DNA from: Streptomyces sp. NRRL WC-3742
GTDB lineage: Bacteria; Actinomycetota; Actinomycetes; Streptomycetales; Streptomycetaceae
Direction of reading: 5' to 3'
DNA: 64,000 bases
NCBI RefSeq assembly: GCF_000720635.1
Contig: NZ_JOCF01000021.1
Span: forward strand, 27,580-91,579
Shown here: piece by piece, positions 8,586 through 17,496 of the stretch
How the letters are laid out: each line of letters opens with the position of its first letter
How positions within the stretch are numbered: the first letter of the stretch is position 1
Program-made: the position numbers and the translations under genes
The notes under the pieces: generated by a model
What the model was told of the DNA's origin: nothing
The model's input: the letters and a program-made list of their open reading frames with translations, nothing else
Databases searched by the model: none

Positions 8586-10226
8586 TCAGGTCGCGGTGGC
8601 CTCCGGACGGGAGGAGCGGGCGCCGCCCGACAGATCGGCCAGCGGGCCGCTGCCGAGCACCCCGCCGAGCAGGCCCGGGCCGTTGGACGGGCTCTGCTTG
8701 GGCGCCGTCCCCGAGCCGCTGCCGGGGGCCGGGGTGCCCCGCTGCGCGGGGGCCGAGCCGGGGGTGACGGCGGCCGGGCTCTGGCCCGTGCCGGTGCCCT
8801 CCCCGGGCTTGCCGGAGTGCTTGCCGCTGGGCGTGGCGGTCGCCTTGCCGGAGGGGGCGCTGGGCGACGGCGCCGGGGTGGTCGGGTGCGGGGCGGCGGG
8901 CGAGGGCGAGGTGGACGGGCCCTGACCGCCGGGGGTGCCGGACGGGGTGCCGTTCGGCCAGACCGGGTTGCCGTAGTCGTCGGCCGGGCGGGGCGGCGCC
9001 TGGTGCGTCAGGGCACCGGTGCGGACGGCGGCGCCGAGCATCGAGCCGAGCAGCAGGGTCAGGCCGACGACGACGGTGGTGACCACCGCGCCCCGGCGCA
9101 GGACCCGCCGCCGCAGCGCCCCGGGCGCGCCGGAGCCGATGCGCCGCCACGCCTCCAGGCTGAGCCGCCCGTCCAGCGAGGCGAACGGCGCTCCGGCGAT
9201 CAGCAGCGGGCTCCAGGCCGCCAGGAAGATCAGGTCGGGCGTGTCGTAGACCGGCACGGCCCGCCAGCTGACGGTGAACAGCAGGGCGGCGGAGAGCAGC
9301 ATCGCCGCGCCGGCCGCGAGCCGCTGCCACAGGCCCAGGAGGGTCAGCACGCCGACGACGATCTGGGTGAAGGAGACGACCAGGCCCGCGCCCACCGGGT
9401 GCGCCATGGCGAAGGCCAGCAGCGGTTCGGCGACCTTCCACGGGTGCAGCGAGGAGAGCCAGCGCATCATCGAGCCGCGCTCGCCGCCGTCGAAGTACAC
9501 CGGGTCGCAGAGCTTGCTGAACCCGGCGTAGACGGCGAGCGAGCCGAGGACGGCGCGCAGCGGCAGCAGCACCAGGCCCAGGTCGACGCGGCGGCCGGGG
9601 TACCAGGGCTGCTTCCCGTCGGCGTCGGCGGCGGAGACCTCGGGCAGTTCGCCGCTGGGCGTCCAGCCGTGGGGCTCGCCGATCGGGCCGACGCCCGCGT
9701 CGGTGGCGGTGCCGGAGCCCTCGCGGGGCTGGCGGGGGACGGTGCGGGCACCGGCGAGGGAGGGGATCACCTCGGTGTCCGCCTCGGAGCCGGAGCCCCG
9801 TCCGCCGAAGGACTGGACGGCTTCCAGCAGCTGCGTGGCCGCGAGGTCCCCGGGGGCCGCCTGGCCGGTCCAGGTGACGGCGGTGACCCGGCCCTTGCGG
9901 CGCGGGGCGCCGCCGGCCGTGACCCCGGCCCCGGCGAGCGCCGGGACGGCGGAGGCGGGCACGACGACCTGCGGGGTGACCAGCGGACGGCGGATCAGGC
10001 CCTGGCTCGCGTACGGGTCGCCGAAGGCGGCGCCGGTGGACAGCAGTCCGGCCGGTGCCTCGATCAGCGGAGCCACGTGGGCGCCGAGCCGGAGCTTGAA
10101 GCTCGCCTGGGTGCTGCTGATGCGCCCGGGGTCGGAGTCCACCTTGACGGTGTTGAGGCCGAGGCCCGCGTCTATCCCGGTGCTGCCGCCGCCGAACAGG
10201 GGGCGCCGAGGTGTTCTGGTGTCCAC
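8586..10226 (-). CDS. DoxX-family membrane protein with long low-complexity tails
   Basis: A 546-residue protein. The first 210 residues are soluble and of low complexity, with several PxxP and Gly-rich stretches. A DoxX-like four-helix membrane region lies at about 217-395, beginning LGLVLLPLRAVLGSLAVYAGFSKL and including TQIVVGVLTLLGLWQRLAAG. A further helix follows (VVTTVVVGLTLLLGSMLGAAV), and about 120 residues of Pro/Ser/Thr/Gly-rich tail end the protein. DoxX proteins are associated with respiratory or redox membrane complexes, but their biochemical role is mostly unsettled. The tails make this protein far longer than a minimal DoxX (about 140 residues). GTG start at 10226. Confidence 0.75.
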   Translation of the reverse strand: MDTRTPRRPLFGGGSTGIDAGLGLNTVKVDSDPGRISSTQASFKLRLGAHVAPLIEAPAGLLSTGAAFGDPYASQGLIRRPLVTPQVVVPASAVPALAGAGVTAGGAPRRKGRVTAVTWTGQAAPGDLAATQLLEAVQSFGGRGSGSEADTEVIPSLAGARTVPRQPREGSGTATDAGVGPIGEPHGWTPSGELPEVSAADADGKQPWYPGRRVDLGLVLLPLRAVLGSLAVYAGFSKLCDPVYFDGGERGSMMRWLSSLHPWKVAEPLLAFAMAHPVGAGLVVSFTQIVVGVLTLLGLWQRLAAGAAMLLSAALLFTVSWRAVPVYDTPDLIFLAAWSPLLIAGAPFASLDGRLSLEAWRRIGSGAPGALRRRVLRRGAVVTTVVVGLTLLLGSMLGAAVRTGALTHQAPPRPADDYGNPVWPNGTPSGTPGGQGPSTSPSPAAPHPTTPAPSPSAPSGKATATPSGKHSGKPGEGTGTGQSPAAVTPGSAPAQRGTPAPGSGSGTAPKQSPSNGPGLLGGVLGSGPLADLSGGARSSRPEATAT

Positions 10227-10304
10227 GCCCGTCTAACCGGGTGACGGCCGCTTTGGACACTCTCCCGGGTGGATGTGCGGCGCACACTTGAAGTGATCAT
10301 GAAA

Positions 10305-10338
10305 AAAACGATCGGGCCCTGTCGGACCCGATCGTTTT
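10305..10338 (-). terminator. Terminator after rlmB, with U-tract
   Basis: AAAACGATCGGG (10305-10316) pairs with CCCGATCGTTTT (10327-10338). Seven A residues on the + strand (10302-10308) give a U-tract in leftward transcripts, so this is a classical intrinsic terminator for the rlmB side, rare in this genome. Confidence 0.85.
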
Positions 10339-10394
10339 CCACGCGGATTGCGGGCAATTCGGAAAACCGCCTGCGCCGCCTACCGGAGCTGTGC

Positions 10395-11387
10395 TCAGCG
10401 CTTGGAGCGCAGCCGCGCGGCCTCGTACAGCACGATGCCCGCCGCGACACCGGCGTTCAGCGACTCCGTCAGCCCGGACATCGGAATCCGCACCCGCATG
10501 TCGCAGGTCTCCGAGACCAGCCGGGACAGGCCCTTGCCCTCACTGCCCGCGACGACCACCACGGGGCCGGTCAGCAGCTCCAGGTCGCTCAGCTCGGCCT
10601 CGCCGTCCGCCGCCAGGCCGACGACCATCAGACCGGCCTTCTGGTACGCCTCCAGCGTGCGGGTCATGTTGGTGGCCCGGGCGACGGGCAGCCGGGCGGC
10701 GGCGCCGGAGGAGGTCTTCCAGGCACCGGCGGTCATGCCGGCCGCGCGGCGCTCGGGGATGACCACGCCGTGCGCGCCGAAGGCGGCGGCCGAGCGGACC
10801 ACGGCGCCCAGGTTGCGCGAGTCGGTGACGCCGTCCAGCGCGACGATCAGCGCGTCCTGGCCGGCGTCGGAGGCCGCCTCCAGGAGCTCGTCGGGGTGCG
10901 CGTACTCGTACGGCGGCACCTGGAGGACCATGCCCTGGTGGTTCATCCCGCCGGTCATCTGGTCCAGCTGGGGGCGCGGGGCCTCCATCAGCGGGATGCC
11001 GCGGTCGTTGGCGGCCTGGAAGGCGTCGCGCACGCGGTCGTCGGTGTCGATGAACTGCTGGACGTACAGCGCGGTGGCCGGGACGCCGCCCTGCAGGGCC
11101 TCGACCACGGAGTTGCGGCCGAAGACCAGCTCGGCGCTGCCCGCGCCGCCGCGGCCACCGCGGCCGCCGGCCCCGGCGCGGCGCATGCCGGCGCGGGCCT
11201 TGGCGTCGCGCTCACGCTTGATCGCCGCGTTGGCGGCGCGCTGCTTGGGGTGGCCCTTGCGCTCCGCGCCGGGCGGCGTCGGGCCCTTGCCCTCCAGCGC
11301 CCTCCGGCTGTGCCCGCCGGTACCGACAGACGCACCCTTCTTGGATCCGGGGTTGCGGCGGTTCCTGCGCTGGCTGTTGCCGGCCAT
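10395..11387 (-). CDS. rlmB: 23S rRNA (guanosine-2'-O)-methyltransferase, TrmH/RlmB family
   Basis: This 330-residue SPOUT-class methyltransferase probably methylates the ribose of a guanosine in 23S rRNA (G2251 in E. coli numbering). Residues 1-85 form a very basic, Gly/Arg-rich extension common in actinobacteria (RNA contact is an inference). The substrate-binding domain starts at ELVFGRNSVVEAL. The catalytic SPOUT domain has DGVTDSRNLGAVVRSAAAFG with the conserved Asn-Arg. The trefoil-knot SAM site is VVAGSEGKGLSRLV ... IPMSGLTESLNAGVAAGIVLYE. It is 137 bases downstream of cysS on the same strand, and its own terminator follows. The arrangement cysS-rlmB is common in actinobacteria. Confidence 0.92.
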   Translation of the reverse strand: MAGNSQRRNRRNPGSKKGASVGTGGHSRRALEGKGPTPPGAERKGHPKQRAANAAIKRERDAKARAGMRRAGAGGRGGRGGAGSAELVFGRNSVVEALQGGVPATALYVQQFIDTDDRVRDAFQAANDRGIPLMEAPRPQLDQMTGGMNHQGMVLQVPPYEYAHPDELLEAASDAGQDALIVALDGVTDSRNLGAVVRSAAAFGAHGVVIPERRAAGMTAGAWKTSSGAAARLPVARATNMTRTLEAYQKAGLMVVGLAADGEAELSDLELLTGPVVVVAGSEGKGLSRLVSETCDMRVRIPMSGLTESLNAGVAAGIVLYEAARLRSKR

Positions 11388-11524
11388 GGCTGTACTTCCT
11401 GTCTGTCCGGCATGCCCGGCCTCCCCCGCTCGCTGCGGCGGACGCCTGCGACATGCGCTACGTCATGAGGGAGGGCCGCACCGGTGCGGTACGGCCCACC
11501 CATCACCCCGATCGTCAGATGGGG

Positions 11525-12919
11525 TTACTGGCTGTTGATCGTCCAGCGCGGGCCGGACGGGGTGTCCTCGATCACCAGCCCGGCCAGGCCGAGCTGGTCG
11601 CGGATGGCGTCCGCGGTGGCGAAGTCCTTGCGCTGGCGCGCCGCCTGCCGCTGGTCCAGGACCAGGCGGACCAGCGAATCGACCACGCCGTGGAGGTCCT
11701 CGCCGCGCTCCGCACCGGCCCAGTGCGGGTCGAGCGGGTCGAGGCCCAGTACACCGAGCATCGCACGGACCTCGGCCAGTCGCGCCACCACGCTCTCCTT
11801 GTCGTCCGCGTTCAGGGCGCTGTTGCCCTGGCGGACGGCGGTGTGCACGACGGCCAGCGCCTGCGGCACGCCCAGGTCGTCGTCCATCGCCTCGGCGAAC
11901 GCCGGCGGCACCTCGGGCGCCGCGTCGACCTTGCCGCAGCGCTCGACGGCCCGCTGGATGAAGCCCTCGATCCGGCCGAAACCGGCCTCGGCCTCGCGCA
12001 GCGCGTCCTCGCTGTACTCGATCATCGAGCGGTAGTGCGCGGCGCCCAGGTAGTAGCGGAGCACGATCGGACGCCAGACGCGGACCATCTCGGAGACCAG
12101 CACCGAGTTGCCGAGCGACTTGCTCATCTTCTCGCCGGCCATGGTGACCCAGGCGTTGTGCGCCCAGAAGGTGGCGAAGTCGTCCCCGTACGCCTTGGAC
12201 TGGGCGATCTCGTTCTCGTGGTGCGGGAAGATCAGGTCGAGCCCGCCGCCGTGGATGTCGAAGGCCGGGCCCAGGTACTTGTGGGCCATCGCCGAGCACT
12301 CCAGGTGCCAGCCGGGCCGGCCGCGGCCCCACGGGGTCTCCCAGCTGGGCTCGCCCGGCTTGGCGGCCTTCCACATCGCGAAGTCGCGGGAGTCGCGCTT
12401 GCCGGTCTCCCCCTCGCTCTCGGGCTGGAGCAGGTTCTCGAGCTTCTGGTTGGAAAGCGCGAGGTAGTCCGGGTAGGACTTCACGTCGAAGTAGACGTTG
12501 CCCTCGGCCTCGTACGCGTGGCCCTTGGCGATGAGCCCCTGCATCATCTCGATCATCTCGGGGATGTGCCCGGTGGCCCTGGGCTCGACAGTGGGCGGCA
12601 GGCAACCGAGCGCGGTGTAGCCGTCGTTGAACGCGCGCTCGTTCTCGTAGGCGATCTGCCACCACGGCACGCCCTGCTCGCGCTCCTTGGCGATCACCTT
12701 GTCGTCGATGTCGGTGACGTTGCGGGCGAAGGTCACCTGGTAGCCGCGGTAGGCGAACCACCGCTGCATGATGTCGAAGTTGAGGCCGGACCGGATGTGC
12801 CCGATGTGAGGCGCCGACTGGACGGTAGCGCCGCACAGGTAGATCGAGACACAACCCGGTACGAGCGGGACGAAGTCGCGTACCTGTCGGGTGCTGGTGT
12901 CGTACAGACGAATGCTCAC
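11525..12919 (-). CDS. cysS: Cysteinyl-tRNA synthetase
   Basis: A 464-residue class I synthetase that charges tRNA-Cys. The HIGH motif is in [11 protein letters not shown] (about residues 38-41), the KMSKS motif is [10 protein letters not shown], and the zinc ligands are C29 in YLCGATV, the Cys of WHLECSAM and the His pair of FPHHENE. The C-terminal DALR-like helical domain contains [20 protein letters not shown] chose the GTG at 12919 (MSIRLYDTS) rather than an upstream in-frame GTG because the family begins there. TACGCT lies seven bases before it, suggesting a leaderless transcript. The upstream 23 codons would not fit the family. Confidence 0.95.
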   Translation of the reverse strand: MSIRLYDTSTRQVRDFVPLVPGCVSIYLCGATVQSAPHIGHIRSGLNFDIMQRWFAYRGYQVTFARNVTDIDDKVIAKEREQGVPWWQIAYENERAFNDGYTALGCLPPTVEPRATGHIPEMIEMMQGLIAKGHAYEAEGNVYFDVKSYPDYLALSNQKLENLLQPESEGETGKRDSRDFAMWKAAKPGEPSWETPWGRGRPGWHLECSAMAHKYLGPAFDIHGGGLDLIFPHHENEIAQSKAYGDDFATFWAHNAWVTMAGEKMSKSLGNSVLVSEMVRVWRPIVLRYYLGAAHYRSMIEYSEDALREAEAGFGRIEGFIQRAVERCGKVDAAPEVPPAFAEAMDDDLGVPQALAVVHTAVRQGNSALNADDKESVVARLAEVRAMLGVLGLDPLDPHWAGAERGEDLHGVVDSLVRLVLDQRQAARQRKDFATADAIRDQLGLAGLVIEDTPSGPRWTINSQ

Positions 12920-13012
12920 AGCGTCAAGCGTAGTGGGCGGCGGAGGGTGCCCCGCCACATTCCCGGGGAATGGCGGTCCCCGCCACACCCGGGAACGGCG
13001 CGCGCCCGGCGG

Positions 13013-13411
13013 TCAGATGCCCCCGACCACCTTGCGCGGGGTGAGGCGCACGACCACCCGCACGGCCTCCGGGGTGTCCCAGGTGTAGGAGTCCACGCCC
13101 CGGTACTTGGCGGCCAGCTCGTCGATCAGCTCCCGCCCGCCCTCGGTGGTCATCGTCACCGAACCGCGCACCTCCAGGTACTCGTACGGGCTCTCCGGCG
13201 GGTTGACGAGCAGCGAGACGCGCGGGTCGCGGGCCAGGTTGAGGTGCTTGCGGCGGCCCTCCACGGTGGAGAACAGGATGTCCTCGCCGTCCCGGCGGAC
13301 CCAGACCACCGAGGACTGCGGGCTGCCGTCCGGCTGGATCGTGGAGACCACGGCGAAGCACTTGCCGTCGATCAACGCCTTGGCCCGGTCGGAGAGTTGG
13401 ACGTCGCTCAT
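13013..13411 (-). CDS. PPOX-class F420/FMN-dependent split-barrel protein
   Basis: A 132-residue protein of the pyridoxamine-oxidase-like split-barrel fold. Seen motifs are CFAVVSTIQPDGSPQSSVVWVRRDGEDILFST near the N terminus and RDPRVSLLVNPPESPYEYLEVRGSVT in the middle. This family in actinobacteria includes F420H2-dependent reductases and F420-binding proteins of unknown substrate. Which cofactor is used here cannot be read directly. It has a good SD (GAAGGG, eight bases before the ATG) and stands as a single gene between cysS and the ispDF terminator. Confidence 0.82.
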   Translation of the reverse strand: MSDVQLSDRAKALIDGKCFAVVSTIQPDGSPQSSVVWVRRDGEDILFSTVEGRRKHLNLARDPRVSLLVNPPESPYEYLEVRGSVTMTTEGGRELIDELAAKYRGVDSYTWDTPEAVRVVVRLTPRKVVGGI

Positions 13412-13465
13412 CGGAGAAACCCTTCACGTCGGCGGTGGTGTCCGGGCCCACGGGCGGAGACCGGC

Positions 13466-13503
13466 GAGGGGCCCGCGCCGAACACTACCGACGCGGGCCC
13501 CTC
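13466..13503 (-). terminator. Terminator after ispF
   Basis: GAGGGGCCCGCG (13466-13477) pairs with CGCGGGCCCCTC (13492-13503) around a 14-base loop. It lies 48 bases past the ispF stop in the leftward direction. Confidence 0.7.
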
Positions 13504-13551
13504 GAGGACCGTCGACTTCCCGACGTTCCCACCGACTTCACCGGTGAACAC

Positions 13552-14052
13552 TCAACGCCGTTCGTACACCAGGGCGGTGGCGATCGCGGCCAGCCCCTCG
13601 GCACGGCCGGTCAGCCCCAGCCCGTCCGTGGTGGTGCCGGAGACGGACACCGGGGCGCCGACAGCCTCCGACAGCGCGGCCTGTGCCTCGGCGCGGCGCT
13701 TGCCGACCTTCGGCCGCACGCCGATCACCTGCACGGAGACGTTGCCGATCTCGAAGCCCGCCTCGCGGACCAGCCGGGCGGCCTCCCCGAGCAGCTTCAC
13801 CCCGGAGGCGCCGGCCCACTCGGGCCGGTCGGTGCCGAAGTGGGCGCCCAGGTCGCCGATCCCGGCGGCCGAGAACAGCGCGTCGCAGGCGGCGTGCGCG
13901 GCCACGTCGGCGTCCGAGTGCCCGGAGAGCCCGAACTCGGCGTCCGGCCACTCCAGTCCGGCGACCCACAGCGGGCGGCCGGCCTCGAAGGCGTGCACGT
14001 CGGTGCCGATCCCCACGCGGGGAAGGACGGGAATCGAGGCGTCAGTAGGCAT
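13552..14052 (-). CDS. ispF: 2-C-methyl-D-erythritol 2,4-cyclodiphosphate synthase
   Basis: A 166-residue enzyme of the non-mevalonate (MEP) isoprenoid pathway that cyclises CDP-ME phosphate to MEcPP. The metal-binding signature is GIGTDVHAF near the N terminus. The segment [31 protein letters not shown] holds the family signature, and [19 protein letters not shown] the CDP-binding loop. The length is standard for IspF (about 160). The ATG overlaps the end of ispD by 11 bases, so translation is coupled and the two MEP steps are co-expressed. It is followed by a terminator. Confidence 0.95.
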   Translation of the reverse strand: MPTDASIPVLPRVGIGTDVHAFEAGRPLWVAGLEWPDAEFGLSGHSDADVAAHAACDALFSAAGIGDLGAHFGTDRPEWAGASGVKLLGEAARLVREAGFEIGNVSVQVIGVRPKVGKRRAEAQAALSEAVGAPVSVSGTTTDGLGLTGRAEGLAAIATALVYERR

Positions 14053-14797
14053 CGGCGGCCCTCCGGCGGGCGAGTACGGCCTCGGCGAGCACGAGGTCCA
14101 GGGGACGGGTGACCTTGAACGCCTCCTCGTGGCCGGGCACCACGACGACCTGGCCGCCGTAGCGCTCCACCAGGCCCGCGTCGTCGGTGACGGGCGGCGC
14201 GTCGGCGGTGCCGGACGCCTCCTCGGCCAGCGCCTTGGTGTGCACCTCGACGAGGACGGCCCGGTCGAAGCCCTGCGGGGTCTGCACCGCGCGCAGGGTG
14301 GACCGGTCGGGCGTGTCGACGACCGGCTCGGGACGGCCCGGGTTCGGCTCGACCCGCTTCACGGTGTCGGCCAGCGGCACCGCCGGCACCACCGCGACGG
14401 CCCCGGCCCGGACGGCGGCCGCGACGGCGTCCACCACCTCGACCGGCACCAGCGGGCGGGCCGCGTCGTGCACCAGGACGATCGGGACGTCCTCCGGGAT
14501 CGCCGCCAGGCCCAGCCGGACGGACTCCTGGCGGGTCGAGCCGCCGGCCACCACCCGGACGTCCTTGCCGTCCAGCCCGTGGCTGTCCAGCAGGGCGACC
14601 ACCTCGGCCACCCCGTCCGCGGGCGCGGCGACCACGACCAGGCCCACGGCCCGGCTGCGCGCGAGCGCCCGTACGGCGTGGACCAGGAGCGGCACACCGC
14701 CCAGTTCCCGCAGGGCCTTCGGGGCCCCGGGGCCCAGTCGCTCACCGCGTCCGGCGGCGGGCACCACTGCTGCTGCGACTGCTGCTGAGGCGTTCAG
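14042..14797 (-). CDS. ispD: 2-C-methyl-D-erythritol 4-phosphate cytidylyltransferase, probable CTG start
   Basis: About 251 residues. It joins CTP to MEP in the MEP pathway. The nucleotide-binding loop is [19 protein letters not shown], with catalytic Arg and Lys, and [10 protein letters not shown] is the family signature. The first conventional start is GTG at 14767, but that would begin inside the first beta strand and remove its residues. Upstream in frame the codons read AAC CTG AAC GCC TCA and then Ala/Val codons, with TGA at 14801-14803. The CTG at 14797 is the only start-like codon and has AAGGAG (14804-14809) six bases before it. I therefore place the start at CTG. The 3' end overlaps ispF by 11 bases. 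Confidence 0.85.
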   Translation of the reverse strand: MNASAAVAAAVVPAAGRGERLGPGAPKALRELGGVPLLVHAVRALARSRAVGLVVVAAPADGVAEVVALLDSHGLDGKDVRVVAGGSTRQESVRLGLAAIPEDVPIVLVHDAARPLVPVEVVDAVAAAVRAGAVAVVPAVPLADTVKRVEPNPGRPEPVVDTPDRSTLRAVQTPQGFDRAVLVEVHTKALAEEASGTADAPPVTDDAGLVERYGGQVVVVPGHEEAFKVTRPLDLVLAEAVLARRRAADAY

Positions 14798-15071
14798 GTT
14801 TCACTCCTTCGGCGAAGTGGGTATGGCCTTGGCGTGCCCGACGGGCTCCGGGCCCCTTCCGAAGAACCACGGTCCAACCGCCCGCCGCACAACCCGCAGA
14901 AACGGTCATGCAAGGCAGCACCGGCCCGGGCCGGAGGCGTCGTCCGGACACGCCTCAGCGCCCGGAGTGCCACTGCACCACTGCCGGACACTTCGTCCGA
15001 GCAGTGGCGCGCCGGCACCGGGCGCTGTGAGCGGTGGGCTGCTGCCCGACTGCACTACGGCTACGCGCGCA

Positions 15072-15554
15072 CTACGAGGCGAGAACCTCGTCGAGCAGCG
15101 TCTCCGCCTTGTCCTCGTTGGTGTTCTCCGCCAGCGCGAGCTCGCTGACGAGGATCTGGCGTGCCTTCGCGAGCATCCGCTTCTCGCCGGCCGAGAGGCC
15201 GCGCTCGCGCTCGCGACGCCAGAGGTCGCGCACGACCTCGGCAACCTTGATGACATCGCCCGAGGCGAGCTTCTCCAGGTTCGCCTTGTAGCGACGGGAC
15301 CAGTTGGTGGGCTCTTCGGTGTACGGCGCGCGCAGCACCTCGAAGACCCGGTCCAGACCCTCCTGGCCGACCACGTCGCGAACGCCGACGAACTCCGCGT
15401 TCTCGGCGGGCACGCGGAGCGTCAGGTCTCCCTGCTGCACCTTGAGCACCAGGTAGGTCTTGTCCACACCCTTGATCTGGCGAGTTTCGATGGCCTCGAT
15501 CAATGCGGCCCCGTGATGGGGGTAGACCACCGTGTCGCCAACCTTGAACGTCAT
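15072..15554 (-). CDS. carD: CarD-family RNA polymerase-binding transcription factor
   Basis: A 160-residue protein. The N-terminal Tudor-like RNA polymerase interaction domain ([19 protein letters not shown] to about residue 65) binds the beta subunit. The helical C-terminal domain has the conserved [30 protein letters not shown] segment with the DNA-contacting Trp. CarD stabilises open promoter complexes, mainly at rRNA and housekeeping promoters. It precedes ispD on the same strand; the 274 bases between contain no gene I can support. SD AAGGGG lies before the ATG at 15554, and TTATTCT upstream is a possible -10. Confidence 0.93.
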   Translation of the reverse strand: MTFKVGDTVVYPHHGAALIEAIETRQIKGVDKTYLVLKVQQGDLTLRVPAENAEFVGVRDVVGQEGLDRVFEVLRAPYTEEPTNWSRRYKANLEKLASGDVIKVAEVVRDLWRRERERGLSAGEKRMLAKARQILVSELALAENTNEDKAETLLDEVLAS

Positions 15555-16005
15555 GTGACAGGACCCCTTCCGTGGCTTTCCAGAATAACACGCTTCGCGC
15601 CCCACCCGAAGGGCGTTTTCGCAGGTCAGGACCGGTCTCGGGGCTTGACAAGCGGCCCCCTGGCGTGCTGCGACCGATGTTCGAGAACGGCTTCCCGCAG
15701 GTCGGAGGCGGTACAGACCTCTGACGAAACCCTTGCGCAACACCCCCGGCGTCATGATTGGATCTTGAGTTTTCGTCGCGCTCCGGGCCGCGCCCGCATC
15801 GTTATTCGATCTTGGTCGAAGTGTATCCGGTCCGTGATGCTCCGCTGATGACCCCGCGACGGCCCGGACGCCCCGGGATGCGTCCGGACGGCCCCCCGGT
15901 GGACCCGGAAGTGCGACACGGGGACCTCCCCGTGAAGGCCGCATAAGTGAGGTCGATAATCTGAGACCTGACCTACCGACAAGTGACCAAGGAGAAGCCG
16001 CCGCC
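15555..16005. other. Divergent intergenic region between carD and the lipoprotein gene
   Basis: These 451 bases are less GC-rich than the neighbouring genes, as expected of a promoter region. For the rightward gene, GATAAT (15955-15960) with GTGAAG (15932-15937) at 17-base spacing is a possible promoter. For carD, TTATTCT reads leftward near 15585. The octamer CGATCTTG or GATCTTG occurs twice (about 15764 and 15806). I see no RNA gene and no convincing small gene here. Confidence 0.4.
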
Positions 16006-16707
16006 GTGAGCCGCAGCCTTCGACGCGGCAGCATCGCCGCCGTCGCCGCCATCGCCATCGCCTCGCTCTCGTCCTGTGCCGCCGGCAACGCACCGGACAC
16101 CCTGCAGATCAAGCCGGACAACGCGGCAGCGACGATCGGCACGAACCTCCGCCTGAACAACATCGTGGTCGTGACCCCGGGCAAGGCCACCGGCGACTAC
16201 ACGGGCCCCGCCAGCGTCATCGTGAACATCGCGAACACCGGCACCGGTGCGGCTGAGCTCAAGACCGTCGTGCTCGGCGGCGGCAACGCCACCTTCACCG
16301 ACGCCTCGGGCGCCTCCGTGCCCTCCATCGTCATCCCGGCCGGCGGCTCGGTGGCCATCGGCGGCAAGGGCAACCCGTCCGCCACGGTCTCCTCGGCCAA
16401 CGTCAAGGTCGGTGGCTTCGCCAAGACCGCCTTCGGCATCCAGGAGGGCAAGGACGGCCAGATCCAGACCGTCACCGCCGAGGCCGGCGTGACCCCGGAC
16501 TCGGACCTCAGGAACAAGGACATCTACTCGGGCTACGGCCCCAGCCCGAGCGCCTCCCCCGCCGCGGTGCCCACCAAGGCCGCCTCCCCGGCCGCGGGCG
16601 CCACCACCGGCACGCCGACCGCGGGCGCCACCACGGGCACGCAGACCGCCGGTGCCACCAGCGGTGCGGCCACCCCGGCGGCGGGCACCACGCCGACCGC
16701 CCACTGA
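16006..16707 (+). CDS. Lipoprotein of unknown function, DUF461-like
   Basis: A 233-residue exported lipoprotein. A basic start and hydrophobic stretch ([12 protein letters not shown]) precede the lipobox LSSC, so Cys24 would be acylated. The mature domain (about 40-185) is rich in beta strands and has [33 protein letters not shown] and [13 protein letters not shown]. This resembles the immunoglobulin-like or PCuAC-like fold of Streptomyces lipoproteins called DUF461; I am not sure of the family. The C-terminal 45 residues are Ala/Thr/Gly repeats with TTGTP/TTGTQ and TAGAT units. GTG start, with AAGGAG 11 bases upstream. It faces the phosphate regulators across a strong terminator. Confidence 0.7.
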   Translation: MSRSLRRGSIAAVAAIAIASLSSCAAGNAPDTLQIKPDNAAATIGTNLRLNNIVVVTPGKATGDYTGPASVIVNIANTGTGAAELKTVVLGGGNATFTDASGASVPSIVIPAGGSVAIGGKGNPSATVSSANVKVGGFAKTAFGIQEGKDGQIQTVTAEAGVTPDSDLRNKDIYSGYGPSPSASPAAVPTKAASPAAGATTGTPTAGATTGTQTAGATSGAATPAAGTTPTAH

Positions 16708-16723
16708 CGCGGGCGGGACAACG

Positions 16724-16767
16724 CGCGACGGGCCCCCTCCGGCAGCTGCCGGAGGGGGCCCGTCGCG
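16724..16767. terminator. Perfect 44-bp palindromic terminator, bidirectional
   Basis: The arms 16724-16745 and 16746-16767 are exact inverse complements without a spacer, beginning CGCGACGGGCCCCCTCC. It separates the rightward lipoprotein gene from the leftward phoP. Confidence 0.88.
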
Positions 16768-16798
16768 TTCACCCGTACGGGCGGACCCGCCGCTCTCT

Positions 16799-17494
16799 TT
16801 ACGGCTCGAACTTGTAGCCGAGGCCGCGGACGGTCACCAGGTAGCGCGGCGCGCCCGGGTCGGGCTCGATCTTGGCCCGCAGGCGCTTCACGTGGACGTC
16901 CAGGGTCTTGGTGTCGCCGACGTAGTCGGCGCCCCAGACCCGGTCGATCAGCTGCATGCGGGTGAGCACGCGGCCCGCGTTGCGCAGCAGCATCTCCAGC
17001 AGGTCGAACTCCTTGAGCGGCAGGTCGACCTTGGCGCCGTCCACGGTCACCACGTGCCGGTCGACGTCCATACGGACCGGGCCCGCCTCCAGGGCGCCCG
17101 GGCCGCCGCCGTTGTCGCCCGCGCCGCCGTCCTCGCCGCGGCGGCGCAGCACCGCGCGGATCCGGGCGACGAGCTCACGGGTGGAGTAGGGCTTGGTGAC
17201 GTAGTCGTCGGCACCTATCTCCAGCCCGACGACCTTGTCGATCTCGCTGTCCTTGGCGGTCACCATGATCACGGGGACGTTGGAGCGCACCCGGAGCTGG
17301 CGGCAGACCTCGGTGCCCGGCAGGCCCGGCAGCATCAGGTCGAGCAGGACGAGGTCGGCGCCGTTGCGTTCGAACTGCTCCAGGGCGTCGGGGCCGGTGG
17401 CGGCCACGGCCACCTCGAAGCCCTCCTTGCGGAGCATGTACGAGAGGGCGTCGCTGAACGACTCCTCGTCCTCGACCACCAGTACTCGGGTCAC
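16799..17494 (-). CDS. phoP: Phosphate response regulator PhoP
   Basis: A 231-residue OmpR-type regulator. The receiver domain (about 1-120) has the acidic pair VEDEE, phosphoacceptor Asp in LVLLDLMLPG and Lys in YVTKPYSTRE. The winged helix (about 135-230) includes LPLKEFDLLEMLLRNAGRVLTRMQLIDRVWG and DVHVKRLRAKIE. PhoP activates phosphate-scavenging genes and represses many antibiotic genes when phosphate is low. The GTG at 17494 is seven bases from GGAGG and two bases after the phoR stop, so both are read from one message. Identification rests on these motifs plus the phoR and phoU context. Confidence 0.93.
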   Translation of the reverse strand: MTRVLVVEDEESFSDALSYMLRKEGFEVAVAATGPDALEQFERNGADLVLLDLMLPGLPGTEVCRQLRVRSNVPVIMVTAKDSEIDKVVGLEIGADDYVTKPYSTRELVARIRAVLRRRGEDGGAGDNGGGPGALEAGPVRMDVDRHVVTVDGAKVDLPLKEFDLLEMLLRNAGRVLTRMQLIDRVWGADYVGDTKTLDVHVKRLRAKIEPDPGAPRYLVTVRGLGYKFEP

Positions 17495-17496
17495 GA

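Noticed and set aside
15758..15946. 62-codon frame in the carD-lipoprotein intergenic region
   Set aside because: No SD, no recognisable motif and composition like translated noncoding DNA; the region is better explained as divergent promoters.
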